Positions 53,628 through 63,050 of a DNA stretch of 64,000 bases are shown one piece after another; positions within the stretch are counted from its first letter, which is position 1, and each line of letters begins with the position of its first letter. A program made the translations under genes and the position numbers. This DNA comes from Streptomyces sp. SDr-06 (GTDB lineage Bacteria > Actinomycetota > Actinomycetes > Streptomycetales > Streptomycetaceae), in the NCBI RefSeq assembly GCF_003324565.1, contig NZ_QOLA01000002.1, positions 806,001 through 870,000 on the forward strand. The letters are read 5' to 3'. The notes below the pieces were generated by a model, which was given only the letters and a program-made list of their open reading frames with translations, ran no database searches and had not been told where the DNA came from.

Positions 53628-55226
53628 TCAGCCGCGACCCCGCGGTCCGCCGGGCGGGGGCGGCGGACCGTCCTCCGGGGGGCCGTGGGGGCGGGGCCGC
53701 GCCGGTGGGCGGCCGCGCGGGCCCGGCATCGTGGGGGTGCCGTGCAGCCCCGGCGGCAGCTTCAGATACGGGTTGGTGTCGGGGTTCGGCGGCCGGTAGG
53801 AGGGAGCCGGGTTGTACGGACCCGGCGCCGCCGTCGCCTCCTCGCGCGGCCCCGCGGCTCCCGGGACCCGGGCGAGCACCGCGGCCCGGCGCCCCGCCGC
53901 GCCCGCCGTCCAGGCGAGCAGCGCGCCCACCGCCCCGGCCGCGAGCCCCCACCCCGCGCCGAGCGCGAACGCGAGAGCCGCGTCGCCGTGCAGTTCGATG
54001 CCCGCCCCGAACGCGTCGAAGCCCAGCACCGACAGGGAGGCGCTCGCGGAGATCCCGGTGAGCCACACCATCAGGGGGAGCGCCACTGCGGTGGCCGCGG
54101 CCAGCGACAGCGCGCACCGCCCCGCGAAGGCGCCGAGCGAACGCCCCTCCACCGGCGTACGGGCCGCGGCGAGCACCCCCGCATACAGCATCAGCAGGCC
54201 CGTCGCCACGGCCAGCAGCCAGACGCGGTGGTCGAGTTGGGCCAGCCGCGCCAGTGTCACCGACTCGTCGTCCTTCGCCCCCAGGAGCCGGTCGAGGGGG
54301 TCCGGCAGGGCGCCGGCGAGCGTGCCGCTCGCGTGGCCGTGCCAGGGCACGAGGAGCCCGAGCGGGATCGCCTGCCACACCCCGTTCGGCGCGCCGAGCA
54401 GGGCCGCGCCCGCGATCTGCCGCGGCCGGTTGTCGCCGATGCCCGCGTACACCGCGGCCGCGAGCCCCGCCGCCACCGCGACAAGCACCACCGTCACCAG
54501 CGCGGACGCGGCGGGCCGCACCGCACGGTGCAGCGCCGTCCAGGAGGGCGGCAGCGGGCCGCGCCGCGAGGCGAGCAGCGCGATCACCAGCACCACGGCG
54601 ACCCAGCACGCCGCGCCCGCCAGGGACCGGCCGGTGTCCACGCTGAAGCCGACCTTCGCCCGGGCGTCCGCGAGGTCGGCGAGCCGGCCGGGCAGCAGAC
54701 CGCCGACGTCACCGAGCCCGGGAAGGCCCGGGATGCCGGGCACCTTCACCTGGCCCAGGCCCAGCTGGGAGCCGTCGAGGGTGATGAGGTCGTGGCCCGC
54801 CCAGGCGAGCCCGGCGACGACGGCGACGAAGAGCGCGGCCACTGCGGCGGCGCGGGCCGCCAGTTCGGCGCCGGAGATCCAGGCGCCGACGGCCCGCAGC
54901 GAGCGCAGGAAGAAGACGGCGAGCAGCAGCGCCCCCGCGAGCCCCACGCCCAGTGGCGTGAAATCGATGGCCGTCCTCGCCTCGGCGCCGCTCAGACCGA
55001 ACGCCGAGACGTCACCGGAGGGGGTGACCGAACCGCCCGCCCCGAGGACCACCACGGCCGCGGACATCGGACCGAGCGCGCCCGCCGCGTCCGCGCCCAG
55101 CAGATGCAGTCCGAGCGCGGCCGTACCCGCCATCGCGACCAGCGCCCAGCTCACCGAGGCGATCGAGGCGAGCAGCACGTCGCCCCACCGGATCGCGCCG
55201 CGCACCTCGTTGTCGCCCACGCTCAT
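53628..55226 (-). CDS. streptophobe family-like integral membrane protein
   Basis: A 532-aa protein with about nine to ten membrane segments and a Pro/Arg-rich cytoplasmic tail (YRPPNPDTNPYLKLPPG, then GPRGRPPARPRPHGPPED). No transport or catalytic motif is visible. Short conserved-looking stretches are TPLGVGLAGALLLAVFFLRSLR and GDNRPRQIAGAALLGAPNGVW. It matches, as I recall, the large hydrophobic 'streptophobe' proteins of Streptomyces. Divergent from the FHA-ABC gene. Confidence 0.75.
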   Translation of the reverse strand: MSVGDNEVRGAIRWGDVLLASIASVSWALVAMAGTAALGLHLLGADAAGALGPMSAAVVVLGAGGSVTPSGDVSAFGLSGAEARTAIDFTPLGVGLAGALLLAVFFLRSLRAVGAWISGAELAARAAAVAALFVAVVAGLAWAGHDLITLDGSQLGLGQVKVPGIPGLPGLGDVGGLLPGRLADLADARAKVGFSVDTGRSLAGAACWVAVVLVIALLASRRGPLPPSWTALHRAVRPAASALVTVVLVAVAAGLAAAVYAGIGDNRPRQIAGAALLGAPNGVWQAIPLGLLVPWHGHASGTLAGALPDPLDRLLGAKDDESVTLARLAQLDHRVWLLAVATGLLMLYAGVLAAARTPVEGRSLGAFAGRCALSLAAATAVALPLMVWLTGISASASLSVLGFDAFGAGIELHGDAALAFALGAGWGLAAGAVGALLAWTAGAAGRRAAVLARVPGAAGPREEATAAPGPYNPAPSYRPPNPDTNPYLKLPPGLHGTPTMPGPRGRPPARPRPHGPPEDGPPPPPGGPRGRG

Positions 55227-55573
55227 CAGGACCCCCCGGTACGAGCCGACTTGCCCCTATTCATGCGGAGAGGCCATGTTCCTCCGCTGCCACGCCCTTT
55301 ATGGGCGGACATCATGATCCGTACGCACTCATGGGTGCTTACTACTCTCGGGGGGTGTTTGGCCCACGTCAACGGGTGCACGGCAGGGGCCTGTTGCAGG
55401 ACCGGGACCGGACTGTGCACGGTCTGTGCACGTAATTCACAAGGCCCGGGTTTCGGATACGAGCCCGGGCCTGAAATAGTTCCCCCCGATGTTCACCATC
55501 CCTAGACTCTCTGTGTCGGGAGTCACAGGCCTCCGGTGCGGGGGTCTTTCGGGGGACGACAAGTGGGGCTGGA
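55227..55573. other. intergenic region between streptophobe-like and FHA-ABC genes
   Basis: This 347-base divergent gap has no supported gene. It holds three copies of GTGCACG (55376, 55415 and 55426; the last two exactly 11 bases apart). A hairpin is formed by AGGCCCGGG (55442-55450) and CCCGGGCCT (55464-55472), and a -10-like TAGACT lies near 55503. The sites probably belong to the FHA-ABC promoter. Confidence 0.55.
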
Positions 55574-58069
55574 GTGCCGGAACTCGTACTGGAATTGAAT
55601 GGCAGCACCTGGACGCTCGATCCGTCCAGGTCGTACACCCTCGGTCGTGATCCGCAGGGTGACCTCGTGGTCGACGACGCCAGAGTCTCGTGGCGCCATG
55701 CCACGATCAGCTGGGGCGGCCGCAGTTGGGTCATCGAGGACCACGGATCGACCAATGGCACCTACGTGCAGGGTCAGCGGATCCACCAGATGGAAATCGG
55801 CCCCGGCTCCTCGGTCCACCTCGGCAACGCGACCGATGGTCCGCGGCTGAATCTGACCGGTGCCGCCGCGGCCGCCTACGCGCAGCCCGCCGCCCAGGCG
55901 CAGGCGGCCCCGGCCCACCCGCAACCCCAGCAGGCCCCGCCGCAGCAGGGCGGCTGGGCGCAGCAGGCGCAGGTCCCGCAGCAGCAGTGGCAGCAGCAGC
56001 CGCCGCAGCCGCAGGTCCCCCAGCAGGGCGGCCAGGCCGGTGGCCCGCCCGTGTACGGCGACCGCAGCCCGACCACGTTCCACCAGGTGGCGCTCGGCCG
56101 GGTCATGCGCATCGGCCGTGCGCTCGAGAACGAACTGGTCGTCTCCGACCTCCAGGTCTCGCGCCACCACGCCGAGTTCCACGCGACGCCCGACGGCCGG
56201 ATGGAGATCCGAGACCTCGGCTCCCACAACGGCACGTACGTCAACGGACAGCCGATCGCCAAGGGCGGCAGCGTCCTGCTCGGTCCGCAGGACATCGTCG
56301 GCGTCGGCCACTCGACCTTCCGCATCGTCGGCGACCGGCTCGAGGAGTTCGTCGACACCGGTGACGTCTCCTTCTCCGCGCGCCATCTGACCGTCACGGT
56401 CGACGGCGGCAAGGACATCCTCAAGGACGTCTCCTTCGGCGTCCCCGAGAAGTCCCTCATCGCGGTCATCGGCCCGTCGGGCTCCGGAAAGTCCACCCTG
56501 CTCAAGGCGCTCACCGGCTACCGGCCCGCCAACAAGGGCGACGTCCTCTACGACAACCGGAACCTCTACAAGCAGTTCGCCGAGCTGCGCCAGCGCATCG
56601 GTCTGGTCCCGCAGGACGACATCCTGCACAAGGAGCTGACCGTCAAGAAGGCGCTGAAGTACGCGGCCAAGCTGCGCTTCCCCGCCGACACCACCGAGAG
56701 CGAGCGCCAGCAGCGCATCGACGAGGTGCTGCGCGAGCTCAAGCTGGACATCCACAAGGAGAAGAAGGTCACCTCCCTCTCCGGTGGCCAGCGCAAGCGC
56801 GTCTCGGTGGCCCTCGAACTCCTCACCAAGCCGTCGCTGATCTTCCTCGACGAGCCCACCTCGGGCCTCGACCCGGGCATGGACCGCGACGTCATGCAGC
56901 TGCTCCGCGGCCTCGCCGACGACGGCCGCACCGTCCTGGTCGTGACCCACTCGGTGGCCGAACTCGCCATCTGCGACAAGCTGCTCGTGATGGCGCCGGG
57001 CGGCTCGGTGGCGTACTTCGGTCCGCCCGAGGAGGCGCTGAACTTCTTCGGCTACAGCACCTGGGCCGATGTGTTCTCCGCCTTCGAGAGCTACCGCGAC
57101 TACGACTGGGCGGGCCGCTGGAAGGGCTCGCAGCACTACCAGATGTACGCCGCGGACATCGACGCCGTCGCCCCGCAGTCGGTGCAGATGCCGTCGGCCC
57201 AGGCGATGAAGCCGCCGAAGCCGCAGGGCTGGGCCTCGCAGCTGTGGACCCTGATGCGCCGCTATGTGTCGGTCATCGCATCGGACAAGGGCTTCCTCGC
57301 CCTGTCGGTGGCCCTGCCCGCGGTGATCGGCTCGGTCAGCGTCGTCATCCCCGCGAAGTTCGGCCTCGCGCCGCCGACGCCGCCGTCCCGCTTCAACGGG
57401 GACGCCGGCACCATCATGCTGATCCTCGCGGTCGGCATGTGCTTCTCCGGCGCGGCCAACTCCGTACGAGAACTGATCAAGGAACGGGTCATCTACGAAC
57501 GCGAACGGGCCACCGGCCTGTCCCGTTCGGCGTACCTGATGTCCAAGATCCTGGTGCTCGGCGTCATCACGGCCTTCCAGGGCGTGATCCTGTGCGTGAT
57601 CGGCTTCTCGACCCGCAAGCTGCCCGCCGAAGGCCTCGTGATGCCGCCCGCGGTCGAGATGTGCCTGGTCGTGATCGCCCTCGGCTTCACCTCGATGATG
57701 TTCGGCCTGATCATCTCCTCGCTGGTGAAGACCTCCGAGAAGACCATGCCGCTCCTGGTCATGTTCGCCATCGTCCAGGTCGTCTTCACCGGCATCCTGT
57801 TCAAGGTCTACGACTCGGTCGGCCTGGAGCAGTTCGCCTGGCTGATGCCGTCGCGCTGGGCCATCGCGGGCGTCGGCACGACGCTCGACCTCGCGCATCT
57901 GATGGGGCCGATGGACCAGAACGACCCGACCAACCTCGACCCGCTGTGGAAGCACGAGGCGTCGCAGTGGTTCCTCAACATCTCGGTGCTGCTGTTCATC
58001 GGCGTCGCCCTCGGCTTCGTGGTCGCGCGCCTGCTGCGCCGCCACGAGCCCGAGGTCATGCGCAAGTAG
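55574..58069 (+). CDS. FHA domain-containing ABC transporter (ATPase and permease fused)
   Basis: An 831-aa protein with this order: FHA domain 1 (about residues 1-90, LGRDPQGD, DHGSTNGTYV), a Gln/Pro/Ala linker (about 98-160), FHA domain 2 (about 175-255, SRHHAEF, LGSHNGTYVNG), an ABC ATPase (Walker A GPSGSGKST at 300-308, LSGGQ at 402-406, LIFLDEPTSGLD), and an ABC-2 permease with six membrane segments. It resembles mycobacterial Rv1747, an exporter regulated by Ser/Thr protein kinases through its FHA domains. No kinase gene is next to it here. GTG start. Confidence 0.9.
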   Translation: MPELVLELNGSTWTLDPSRSYTLGRDPQGDLVVDDARVSWRHATISWGGRSWVIEDHGSTNGTYVQGQRIHQMEIGPGSSVHLGNATDGPRLNLTGAAAAAYAQPAAQAQAAPAHPQPQQAPPQQGGWAQQAQVPQQQWQQQPPQPQVPQQGGQAGGPPVYGDRSPTTFHQVALGRVMRIGRALENELVVSDLQVSRHHAEFHATPDGRMEIRDLGSHNGTYVNGQPIAKGGSVLLGPQDIVGVGHSTFRIVGDRLEEFVDTGDVSFSARHLTVTVDGGKDILKDVSFGVPEKSLIAVIGPSGSGKSTLLKALTGYRPANKGDVLYDNRNLYKQFAELRQRIGLVPQDDILHKELTVKKALKYAAKLRFPADTTESERQQRIDEVLRELKLDIHKEKKVTSLSGGQRKRVSVALELLTKPSLIFLDEPTSGLDPGMDRDVMQLLRGLADDGRTVLVVTHSVAELAICDKLLVMAPGGSVAYFGPPEEALNFFGYSTWADVFSAFESYRDYDWAGRWKGSQHYQMYAADIDAVAPQSVQMPSAQAMKPPKPQGWASQLWTLMRRYVSVIASDKGFLALSVALPAVIGSVSVVIPAKFGLAPPTPPSRFNGDAGTIMLILAVGMCFSGAANSVRELIKERVIYERERATGLSRSAYLMSKILVLGVITAFQGVILCVIGFSTRKLPAEGLVMPPAVEMCLVVIALGFTSMMFGLIISSLVKTSEKTMPLLVMFAIVQVVFTGILFKVYDSVGLEQFAWLMPSRWAIAGVGTTLDLAHLMGPMDQNDPTNLDPLWKHEASQWFLNISVLLFIGVALGFVVARLLRRHEPEVMRK

Positions 58070-58085
58070 CCGGCGCCTGACACGC

Positions 58086-58122
58086 GAGAAGGGCGGCACC
58101 CCGTCGGGGTGCCGCCCTTCTC
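58086..58122 (+). terminator. strong hairpin terminator after FHA-ABC gene
   Basis: GAGAAGGGCGGCACCCC (58086-58102), loop GTC, GGGGTGCCGCCCTTCTC (58106-58122), a perfect 17-bp stem 16 bases after the stop and before the convergent SLT gene. Confidence 0.85.
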
Positions 58123-58167
58123 CTACGTCCGGAGAGGACCAGCCGCCTGAGGCGGTCGGGCTCAGGC

Positions 58168-58839
58168 TCAGTAGGCGCCGTTGACGTTGTCGATGGAGCC
58201 GTACGTCTTCGCCGCGTAGTTGGCGGCGGCGGTGATGTTGGCGACCGGGTCGTAGATGTTCGACGAGGTGCCGGGCACGTGGAAGGCGTTGAAGGTCGGC
58301 TGGATGACCTGGAGCAGACCCTTGGACGGGACGCCGTTGATGGCGTTGATGTCCCAGCCGTTGATGGCGTTCGGGTTGCCGGTCGACTCGCGCATGATGT
58401 TGCGGTGCAGGCCCTCGTAGGTGCCCGGGATGCCGTTGCTCTTCATGATGTCGAGGGCCTGGCGGATCCAGCCGTCGAGGTTGTTGGCGTACACCGGCTT
58501 GCGGGCGGCGGAGCGGCTGGCGGCGGCGGCCTCGTCACGCTGCTTCGCCTCGGCCTCGGCCTTCGCCTTGGCATCCGCGTCGGCCTTCGCCTTGGCGGCG
58601 GCCTTCGCCTGCTGGTCGGCGGTGACCTGCTGCTTGGAGACGCTCTCCGAGACCGCCTTGGTGCTGACGACGGTCGCCGCGAAGGCGGCGGGCTCGGCGG
58701 CTGCGGCGCTGCCCGACTGACCCGTCCCGGGGAAGACCGAGAGGGCGAGAGCGGCGGCGCCGAGGGCGGCGACACCGGCAATCGAGATCTTGTGCGTCTT
58801 GTTCAGACGACTATGACCAGGGTTGCTGGACTCGGGCAT
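58168..58839 (-). CDS. secreted SLT-domain lytic transglycosylase-like protein
   Basis: A 223-aa cell-wall protein. A signal-like region (ISIAGVAALGAAALALSVF) is followed by an Ala/Lys/Glu helical stretch (about residues 75-110, KQQVTADQQAKAAAKAKADAD). The SLT-type domain contains IPGTYEGLHRNIMRESTGNPNAINGWD with the catalytic-type Glu, then GVPSKGLLQVIQPTF and YDPVANITAAANYA. It is probably secreted and active on peptidoglycan. A structured leader of about 100 bases (58941-58975) lies upstream. Confidence 0.87.
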   Translation of the reverse strand: MPESSNPGHSRLNKTHKISIAGVAALGAAALALSVFPGTGQSGSAAAAEPAAFAATVVSTKAVSESVSKQQVTADQQAKAAAKAKADADAKAKAEAEAKQRDEAAAASRSAARKPVYANNLDGWIRQALDIMKSNGIPGTYEGLHRNIMRESTGNPNAINGWDINAINGVPSKGLLQVIQPTFNAFHVPGTSSNIYDPVANITAAANYAAKTYGSIDNVNGAY

Positions 58840-59108
58840 GGCTGTTGGACCTCTTCCGAATGACGTGGACGGCGCACCGAAGCGCCGCGGCGTTGGAGCC
58901 GCAGCGCTGTGCGACGGGAGTCATTGTTAGCGGCCGCAAAATCCGGTGGCAAAGCTGCCACATACGAAGCCGGATAGTGGATCACGTCCGGGCCGACGGC
59001 GCCTCGTACCCACTCTGGCCCCGCTCACACCGACTTTATGTGTCCACTAAACAGCCTCGTAAGTGATGTGCGTCCTATGCCCGGGCTCACATCGAGGACG
59101 TAACAGTT

Positions 59109-60188
59109 TCACCAAACGTTGCTGGAGCAATGCGCACGGTGAGGGTTCTCGTCCGGAAGTATGAGGTGGACGTCGCCGAACTCGTGCCACAGGTAGAGCC
59201 GGCTCAGCGCCTGGTCGTAGGCGACGGCCAGCGCCTCGCGGCCCGCGATCGCCTCCAGCATCAGCAGATGGGAGGCCTCCGGCTCGTGCAGCCCGGTCAG
59301 CAGCCCGTCCACCACCCGTACCCCGCGCTCCGGCGTCACCACGAGATCCGTCCACCCGGCAGCCTCGCGCACCACAGCGTCGGCCCCGGCCGCGGACTCC
59401 AGCGCCCGCACCGCGGTGGTCCCGACCGCCACTACGCGCCCGCCGCCCGCCCGGGCCGCGTTCACCACCCGGGCCGTGGCCCGCGGCACCGCGAAGCGCT
59501 CCGGGTACGGCGGCTCGTGCGCCTCCGCCGAGGCCACCCCCGTGTGCAGCGTGACCGGCGCGAACCGCACGCCCCGCCGCCCCAGCTCCGCGACCAGGCC
59601 GACGGTGAAGGGCCGCGCCGCACTCGGCATCTCCGCCGACCCGAGCCCGTCGGGCTGCGGCAGCGCGAACACCGTCTGGTACGCGGAGAGCGGCTGGTCC
59701 CGCTCCGTATAGGCGTACCGGATGGGCCGCCCGTGCCGGTGCAGCAGCCCCGGCACGTCGCCCGCCGACACCCGCGCCCACCACAGCCGGTCCGGGCTCA
59801 GCGCCTCGTCGAGCACCAGCTCCTCCCCGCCGGGCAGGGCCACGACGGTCCCCGCCCGGTCCCCGGTCCGCCGCTCGCTGCTCCCCGACGGCGTGGGCGT
59901 GCGCAGCTCCACCGCCCAGCGCCCGTCGGGCCCCCGGGTGGAGAAGTGCACCACCACCGCCCGCCCGCCGGCCGAACCGTCGACCGCGGCGGGCAGGGTC
60001 GGCGAGGTGTTGACCACGAGCACGTCACCGGCGCGCAGTTGCCCGGCCAGGTCGCGGAAGGCGTGGTGGGAGACGGTCGTGCCGCGCGACACCATGAGCC
60101 GTACGTCGTCGCGCCCCCTGCCGCGCACCTCGGCGGGCACCGAGGCGAGCAGTTCGTCCGGCACCCGCACCACCAGGGGCACGGTCAT
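59109..60188 (-). CDS. queA: tRNA preQ1(34) S-adenosylmethionine ribosyltransferase-isomerase QueA-like
   Basis: A 359-aa member of the QueA family, which adds the epoxycyclopentane ring of queuosine to the wobble position of tRNA. Visible family stretches are DVLVVNTSPTLPA, YQTVFALPQPDGLGSAEMPSAARPFT, THVGTTAVRALES-like VAVGTTAVRALESAAG, and SHLLMLEAIAGREALAVAYDQAL. Queuosine synthesis is not a general Streptomyces trait, so the substrate may differ. It overlaps the SDR gene by four bases. Confidence 0.85.
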   Translation of the reverse strand: MTVPLVVRVPDELLASVPAEVRGRGRDDVRLMVSRGTTVSHHAFRDLAGQLRAGDVLVVNTSPTLPAAVDGSAGGRAVVVHFSTRGPDGRWAVELRTPTPSGSSERRTGDRAGTVVALPGGEELVLDEALSPDRLWWARVSAGDVPGLLHRHGRPIRYAYTERDQPLSAYQTVFALPQPDGLGSAEMPSAARPFTVGLVAELGRRGVRFAPVTLHTGVASAEAHEPPYPERFAVPRATARVVNAARAGGGRVVAVGTTAVRALESAAGADAVVREAAGWTDLVVTPERGVRVVDGLLTGLHEPEASHLLMLEAIAGREALAVAYDQALSRLYLWHEFGDVHLILPDENPHRAHCSSNVW

Positions 60189-60886
60189 CGCGCCACCTCC
60201 GCCAGAGCGGGGGCCGAGTAACGGCCGCTCGCCGGGCGTTCGTCCAGCAGCCGCAGGAACCCCGGCACCACCGTCGAGGGCTCCGGCCGGTCCCGGTCGT
60301 CGTCCGTCGGCACCGCCGCCGCGTACAGATCGGTGCGCATGTCACCCGGGTCCACCGCCCACACCCGAAGCCCCGGCTCCTCCACCGCGAGCACCGCCGC
60401 CAGCTGGTCCAGCGCGGCCTTCGAGGCGCCGTACCCGCCCCACGTCCCGTACGCCTCGGCCGCCGCGTCCGAGCTGACCGCGACCACCGCGCCCGCGGCC
60501 GACCGCCGCAGCAGGGGCAGCGCCTCCTGCACCAGGCCGAGCGCCGCCACCACATTGGTCTCCAGGGCCGCCCGCAGACCCGCGAGGTCCAGCTCCGCCA
60601 GGCGCACGAGCGGCTCGGCGCCGAGCGCGGAGGCGTTGTTCACCAGCAGGTCGAGCCCGCCGAGCCCCCATGCCGCCGCCACCAGCTCCGCGCGGTGCCC
60701 GGCGTCGGTGACATCCCCCGGCAGCGCCACCACCTTCGTCCCGTACGCGTCGAGGGCGCGCGCCGTCTCCTCCAGTACCGGGGCGGTCCTGGCATCCAGG
60801 ACCAGGTCCCAGCCCCGCTCTGCCAGCGCCCCGGCGAGCGCCCGCCCGAGCCCCTTGGAAGCCCCCGTGATGATCGCAACCGGCAT
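60185..60886 (-). CDS. SDR family oxidoreductase linked to queA
   Basis: A 233-aa classical SDR: TGASKGLGRALAGAL at the cofactor site, LVNNASALGAEP, Ser in VAVSSDAAAEAYG, and YGASKAALDQ with the catalytic Tyr/Lys. The C-terminus is short for the family and ends in VPGFLRLLDERPASGRY. It overlaps queA by an ATGA, so the two are translated together; a shared pathway is possible but not shown. Confidence 0.88.
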   Translation of the reverse strand: MPVAIITGASKGLGRALAGALAERGWDLVLDARTAPVLEETARALDAYGTKVVALPGDVTDAGHRAELVAAAWGLGGLDLLVNNASALGAEPLVRLAELDLAGLRAALETNVVAALGLVQEALPLLRRSAAGAVVAVSSDAAAEAYGTWGGYGASKAALDQLAAVLAVEEPGLRVWAVDPGDMRTDLYAAAVPTDDDRDRPEPSTVVPGFLRLLDERPASGRYSAPALAEVAR

Positions 60887-61070
60887 GATCTCCGACCCCT
60901 CTGTCCGTCGAGCTGTGCGTCGATGCGTTCAGAGTGGCGCCGGGTGCGGTCCCGCCGCCTCGGACGCGGGCACCACCCCGGCAAGGCACTTCGACCTAGG
61001 CCCCGCGGCCCAGACGGCGCTGGTCCACAGGCCGAGGCGCGCGGTCGGGGGCCGCCGGTACCGTGGCCCC

Positions 61071-62264
61071 ATGAGCCGTCCGCCCAGTCCCCGTGCCACC
61101 GGAGCGAGCCCGTCACCGAGCGCGGGCCTCGCCGCCGTGAGCACCGCCCTGCTCGCCATGAGCCGGCACCTGGAGGTCCGGGACGTGCTCAAGACGATCA
61201 CCGCCTCCGCGCGCGAGCTCCTCGACGCGGAGTACGCCGCGCTCGGCGTCCCCGACGACCACGGGGGCTTCGCCCAGTTCGTGGTCGACGGCGTCAGCGA
61301 CGAGCAGTGGCGGGCGATCGGGCCGCTGCCCCGCCAGCACGGCATCCTCGCCGCGATGCTCCACGAGGAGAAGGCGGAGCGCCTCGCCGACGTCCGCAAG
61401 GACCCCCGCTTCGAGGGCTGGCCCAGCGCCCACCCCGACATGTCCGACTTCCTGGGCATGCCGATCCGCGACGGAGAGGAGACGCTCGGCGCCCTCTTCC
61501 TCGCCAACAAGCGCTGCCCCAAGGTCTCCCTCTCCCGCAGGGGCGACCATTGTGGCTTCACCGAGCAGGACGAGGACCTGCTGCGCCTGCTCGCCCAGCA
61601 CGCCGCGATCGCCCTGACCAACGCCCGGCTGTACGAGCGCAGCCGGGAGCTCACCATCGCCGAGGAGCGCTCCCGGCTCGCCCACGAGCTGCACGACGCG
61701 GTCAGCCAGAAGCTCTTCTCGCTGCGGCTCACCGCCCAGGCGGCCGCCGCCCTGGTGGACCGCGACCCGGCCCGCGCCAAGGGCGAGCTCCAGCAGGTCG
61801 CGGCCCTCGCGGCCGAGGCGGCCGACGAACTGCGCGCCGCCGTCGTGGAGTTGAGGCCGGCCGCGCTGGAGGAGGACGGCCTGGTGCACACCCTGCGCAC
61901 CCAGATCCAGGTCCTCGACCGGGCCCACGCGGCCCGCGTCACCTTCGACAACCGCGGGGTGCGCGCGCTGCCCCCGGCCCAGGAGGAGGCCCTGCTCCGG
62001 GTCGCCCAGGAGGCCCTGCACAACGCGCTGCGGCACTCCGGCGCCGGCCGGGTCGACGTCGTCCTGGAGCGCGACGGCCAGGGCGCGGTCCTGCGGATCA
62101 CCGACGACGGCCGGGGCTTCGAGCCGAGCCGGGTCCGCCGCGCGGGCCGCCACCTGGGCCTGGTGTCGATGCGGCACCGGGCGAGCGGGGTCGGCGGCAG
62201 GCTGACCGTCCAATCGGCACCCGGCGCGGGCGCCACGATCAAGATGGAGGTCCCCGGTGGCTGA
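61071..62264 (+). CDS. GAF domain-containing sensor histidine kinase
   Basis: A 397-aa NarL-type kinase. A GAF domain (about residues 35-185, DVLKTITASARELLDAEYAALGV to LLAQHAAIALTNARL) is followed by a HisKA_3 dimerisation helix with phosphoacceptor His208 in ERSRLAHELHDAVSQ. The HATPase domain shows QEALHNALRHSGA (N box) and DDGRGFEP (G box). There are no membrane segments, so it senses a cytosolic signal. ATG 61071 follows a -10-like TACCGT by six bases, so it may be leaderless. It overlaps its regulator gene by eight bases. Confidence 0.92.
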   Translation: MSRPPSPRATGASPSPSAGLAAVSTALLAMSRHLEVRDVLKTITASARELLDAEYAALGVPDDHGGFAQFVVDGVSDEQWRAIGPLPRQHGILAAMLHEEKAERLADVRKDPRFEGWPSAHPDMSDFLGMPIRDGEETLGALFLANKRCPKVSLSRRGDHCGFTEQDEDLLRLLAQHAAIALTNARLYERSRELTIAEERSRLAHELHDAVSQKLFSLRLTAQAAAALVDRDPARAKGELQQVAALAAEAADELRAAVVELRPAALEEDGLVHTLRTQIQVLDRAHAARVTFDNRGVRALPPAQEEALLRVAQEALHNALRHSGAGRVDVVLERDGQGAVLRITDDGRGFEPSRVRRAGRHLGLVSMRHRASGVGGRLTVQSAPGAGATIKMEVPGG

Positions 62265-62901
62265 CAAGGTGATCAGGGTCCTGCTCGTGGACGACCACCA
62301 GGTGGTCCGCCGGGGACTGCGGACGTTCCTGGAAGTGCAGGACGACATAGAGGTGGTGGGGGAGGCCTCCGACGGCGCCGAAGGCGTCGCCCGCGCCCAG
62401 GAGCTGAAGCCGGACGTCGTCCTGATGGACGTGAAGATGCCGGGCATGGACGGCATCGAGGCGCTGCGCAAGCTCCGCGAGCTCGCCAACCCGGCGAGGG
62501 TCCTCATCGTCACCAGCTTCACCGAGCAGCGCACCGTGGTCCCGGCCCTGCGCGCCGGAGCGTCCGGCTATGTGTACAAGGACGTCGACCCGGACGCGCT
62601 GGCCGGAGCGATCCGCTCGGTGCACGCCGGCCATGTGCTGCTCCAGCCCGAGGTCGCGGGCGCGCTGCTCAGCCAGGACGACGGGCAGGGCGGCACCGGG
62701 CGCGGCTCGACCCTCACCGAGCGGGAGAAGGAGGTCCTGGCGCTGATCGCCGACGGCCGCTCCAACCGGGAGATCGCCCGCCATCTCGTGCTGTCGGAGA
62801 AGACGGTCAAGACCCATGTCTCGAACATCCTGATGAAGCTCGACCTCGCCGACCGCACCCAGGCCGCGCTGTGGGCCGTGCGCAATGGTGTGACCGACTG
62901 A
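62257..62901 (+). CDS. LuxR/NarL-type response regulator
   Basis: A 214-aa regulator. The receiver has the acidic pair VDDHQVV near residue 12, the phosphoacceptor Asp58 in VLMDVKMPGMDG and Lys in SGYVYKDVDP. The C-terminal LuxR helix-turn-helix is LTEREKEVLALIADGRSNREIARHLVLSEKTVKTHVSNIL in order. It is the partner of the overlapping GAF kinase. Its target genes are unknown; chpE is the next gene downstream. Confidence 0.93.
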   Translation: MADKVIRVLLVDDHQVVRRGLRTFLEVQDDIEVVGEASDGAEGVARAQELKPDVVLMDVKMPGMDGIEALRKLRELANPARVLIVTSFTEQRTVVPALRAGASGYVYKDVDPDALAGAIRSVHAGHVLLQPEVAGALLSQDDGQGGTGRGSTLTEREKEVLALIADGRSNREIARHLVLSEKTVKTHVSNILMKLDLADRTQAALWAVRNGVTD

Positions 62902-63050
62902 CAAAACGTGAACCGGATCGTCATGCTCCGGCCCACGATTCATACCGTCGTGTGGATGTCACCCACATAGCGCATCCCCGGGGAGGCCCGGGCGTTCTCC
63001 ATGGCATGCCGCGGCGGTTGGTCGCGGCGCTGACCAGGAGGATCCAGAAC

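Noticed and set aside
55414..55432. PHO box in front of the FHA-ABC gene
   Set aside because: The 11-base spacing fits, but the units read TGTGCACG rather than GTTCA-type, so I treat them as a different site.
58840..59108. c-di-AMP (ydaO-type) riboswitch upstream of the SLT gene
   Set aside because: Such riboswitches control SLT genes in Streptomyces, but the conserved blocks I would expect are not present; only short nested repeats are.
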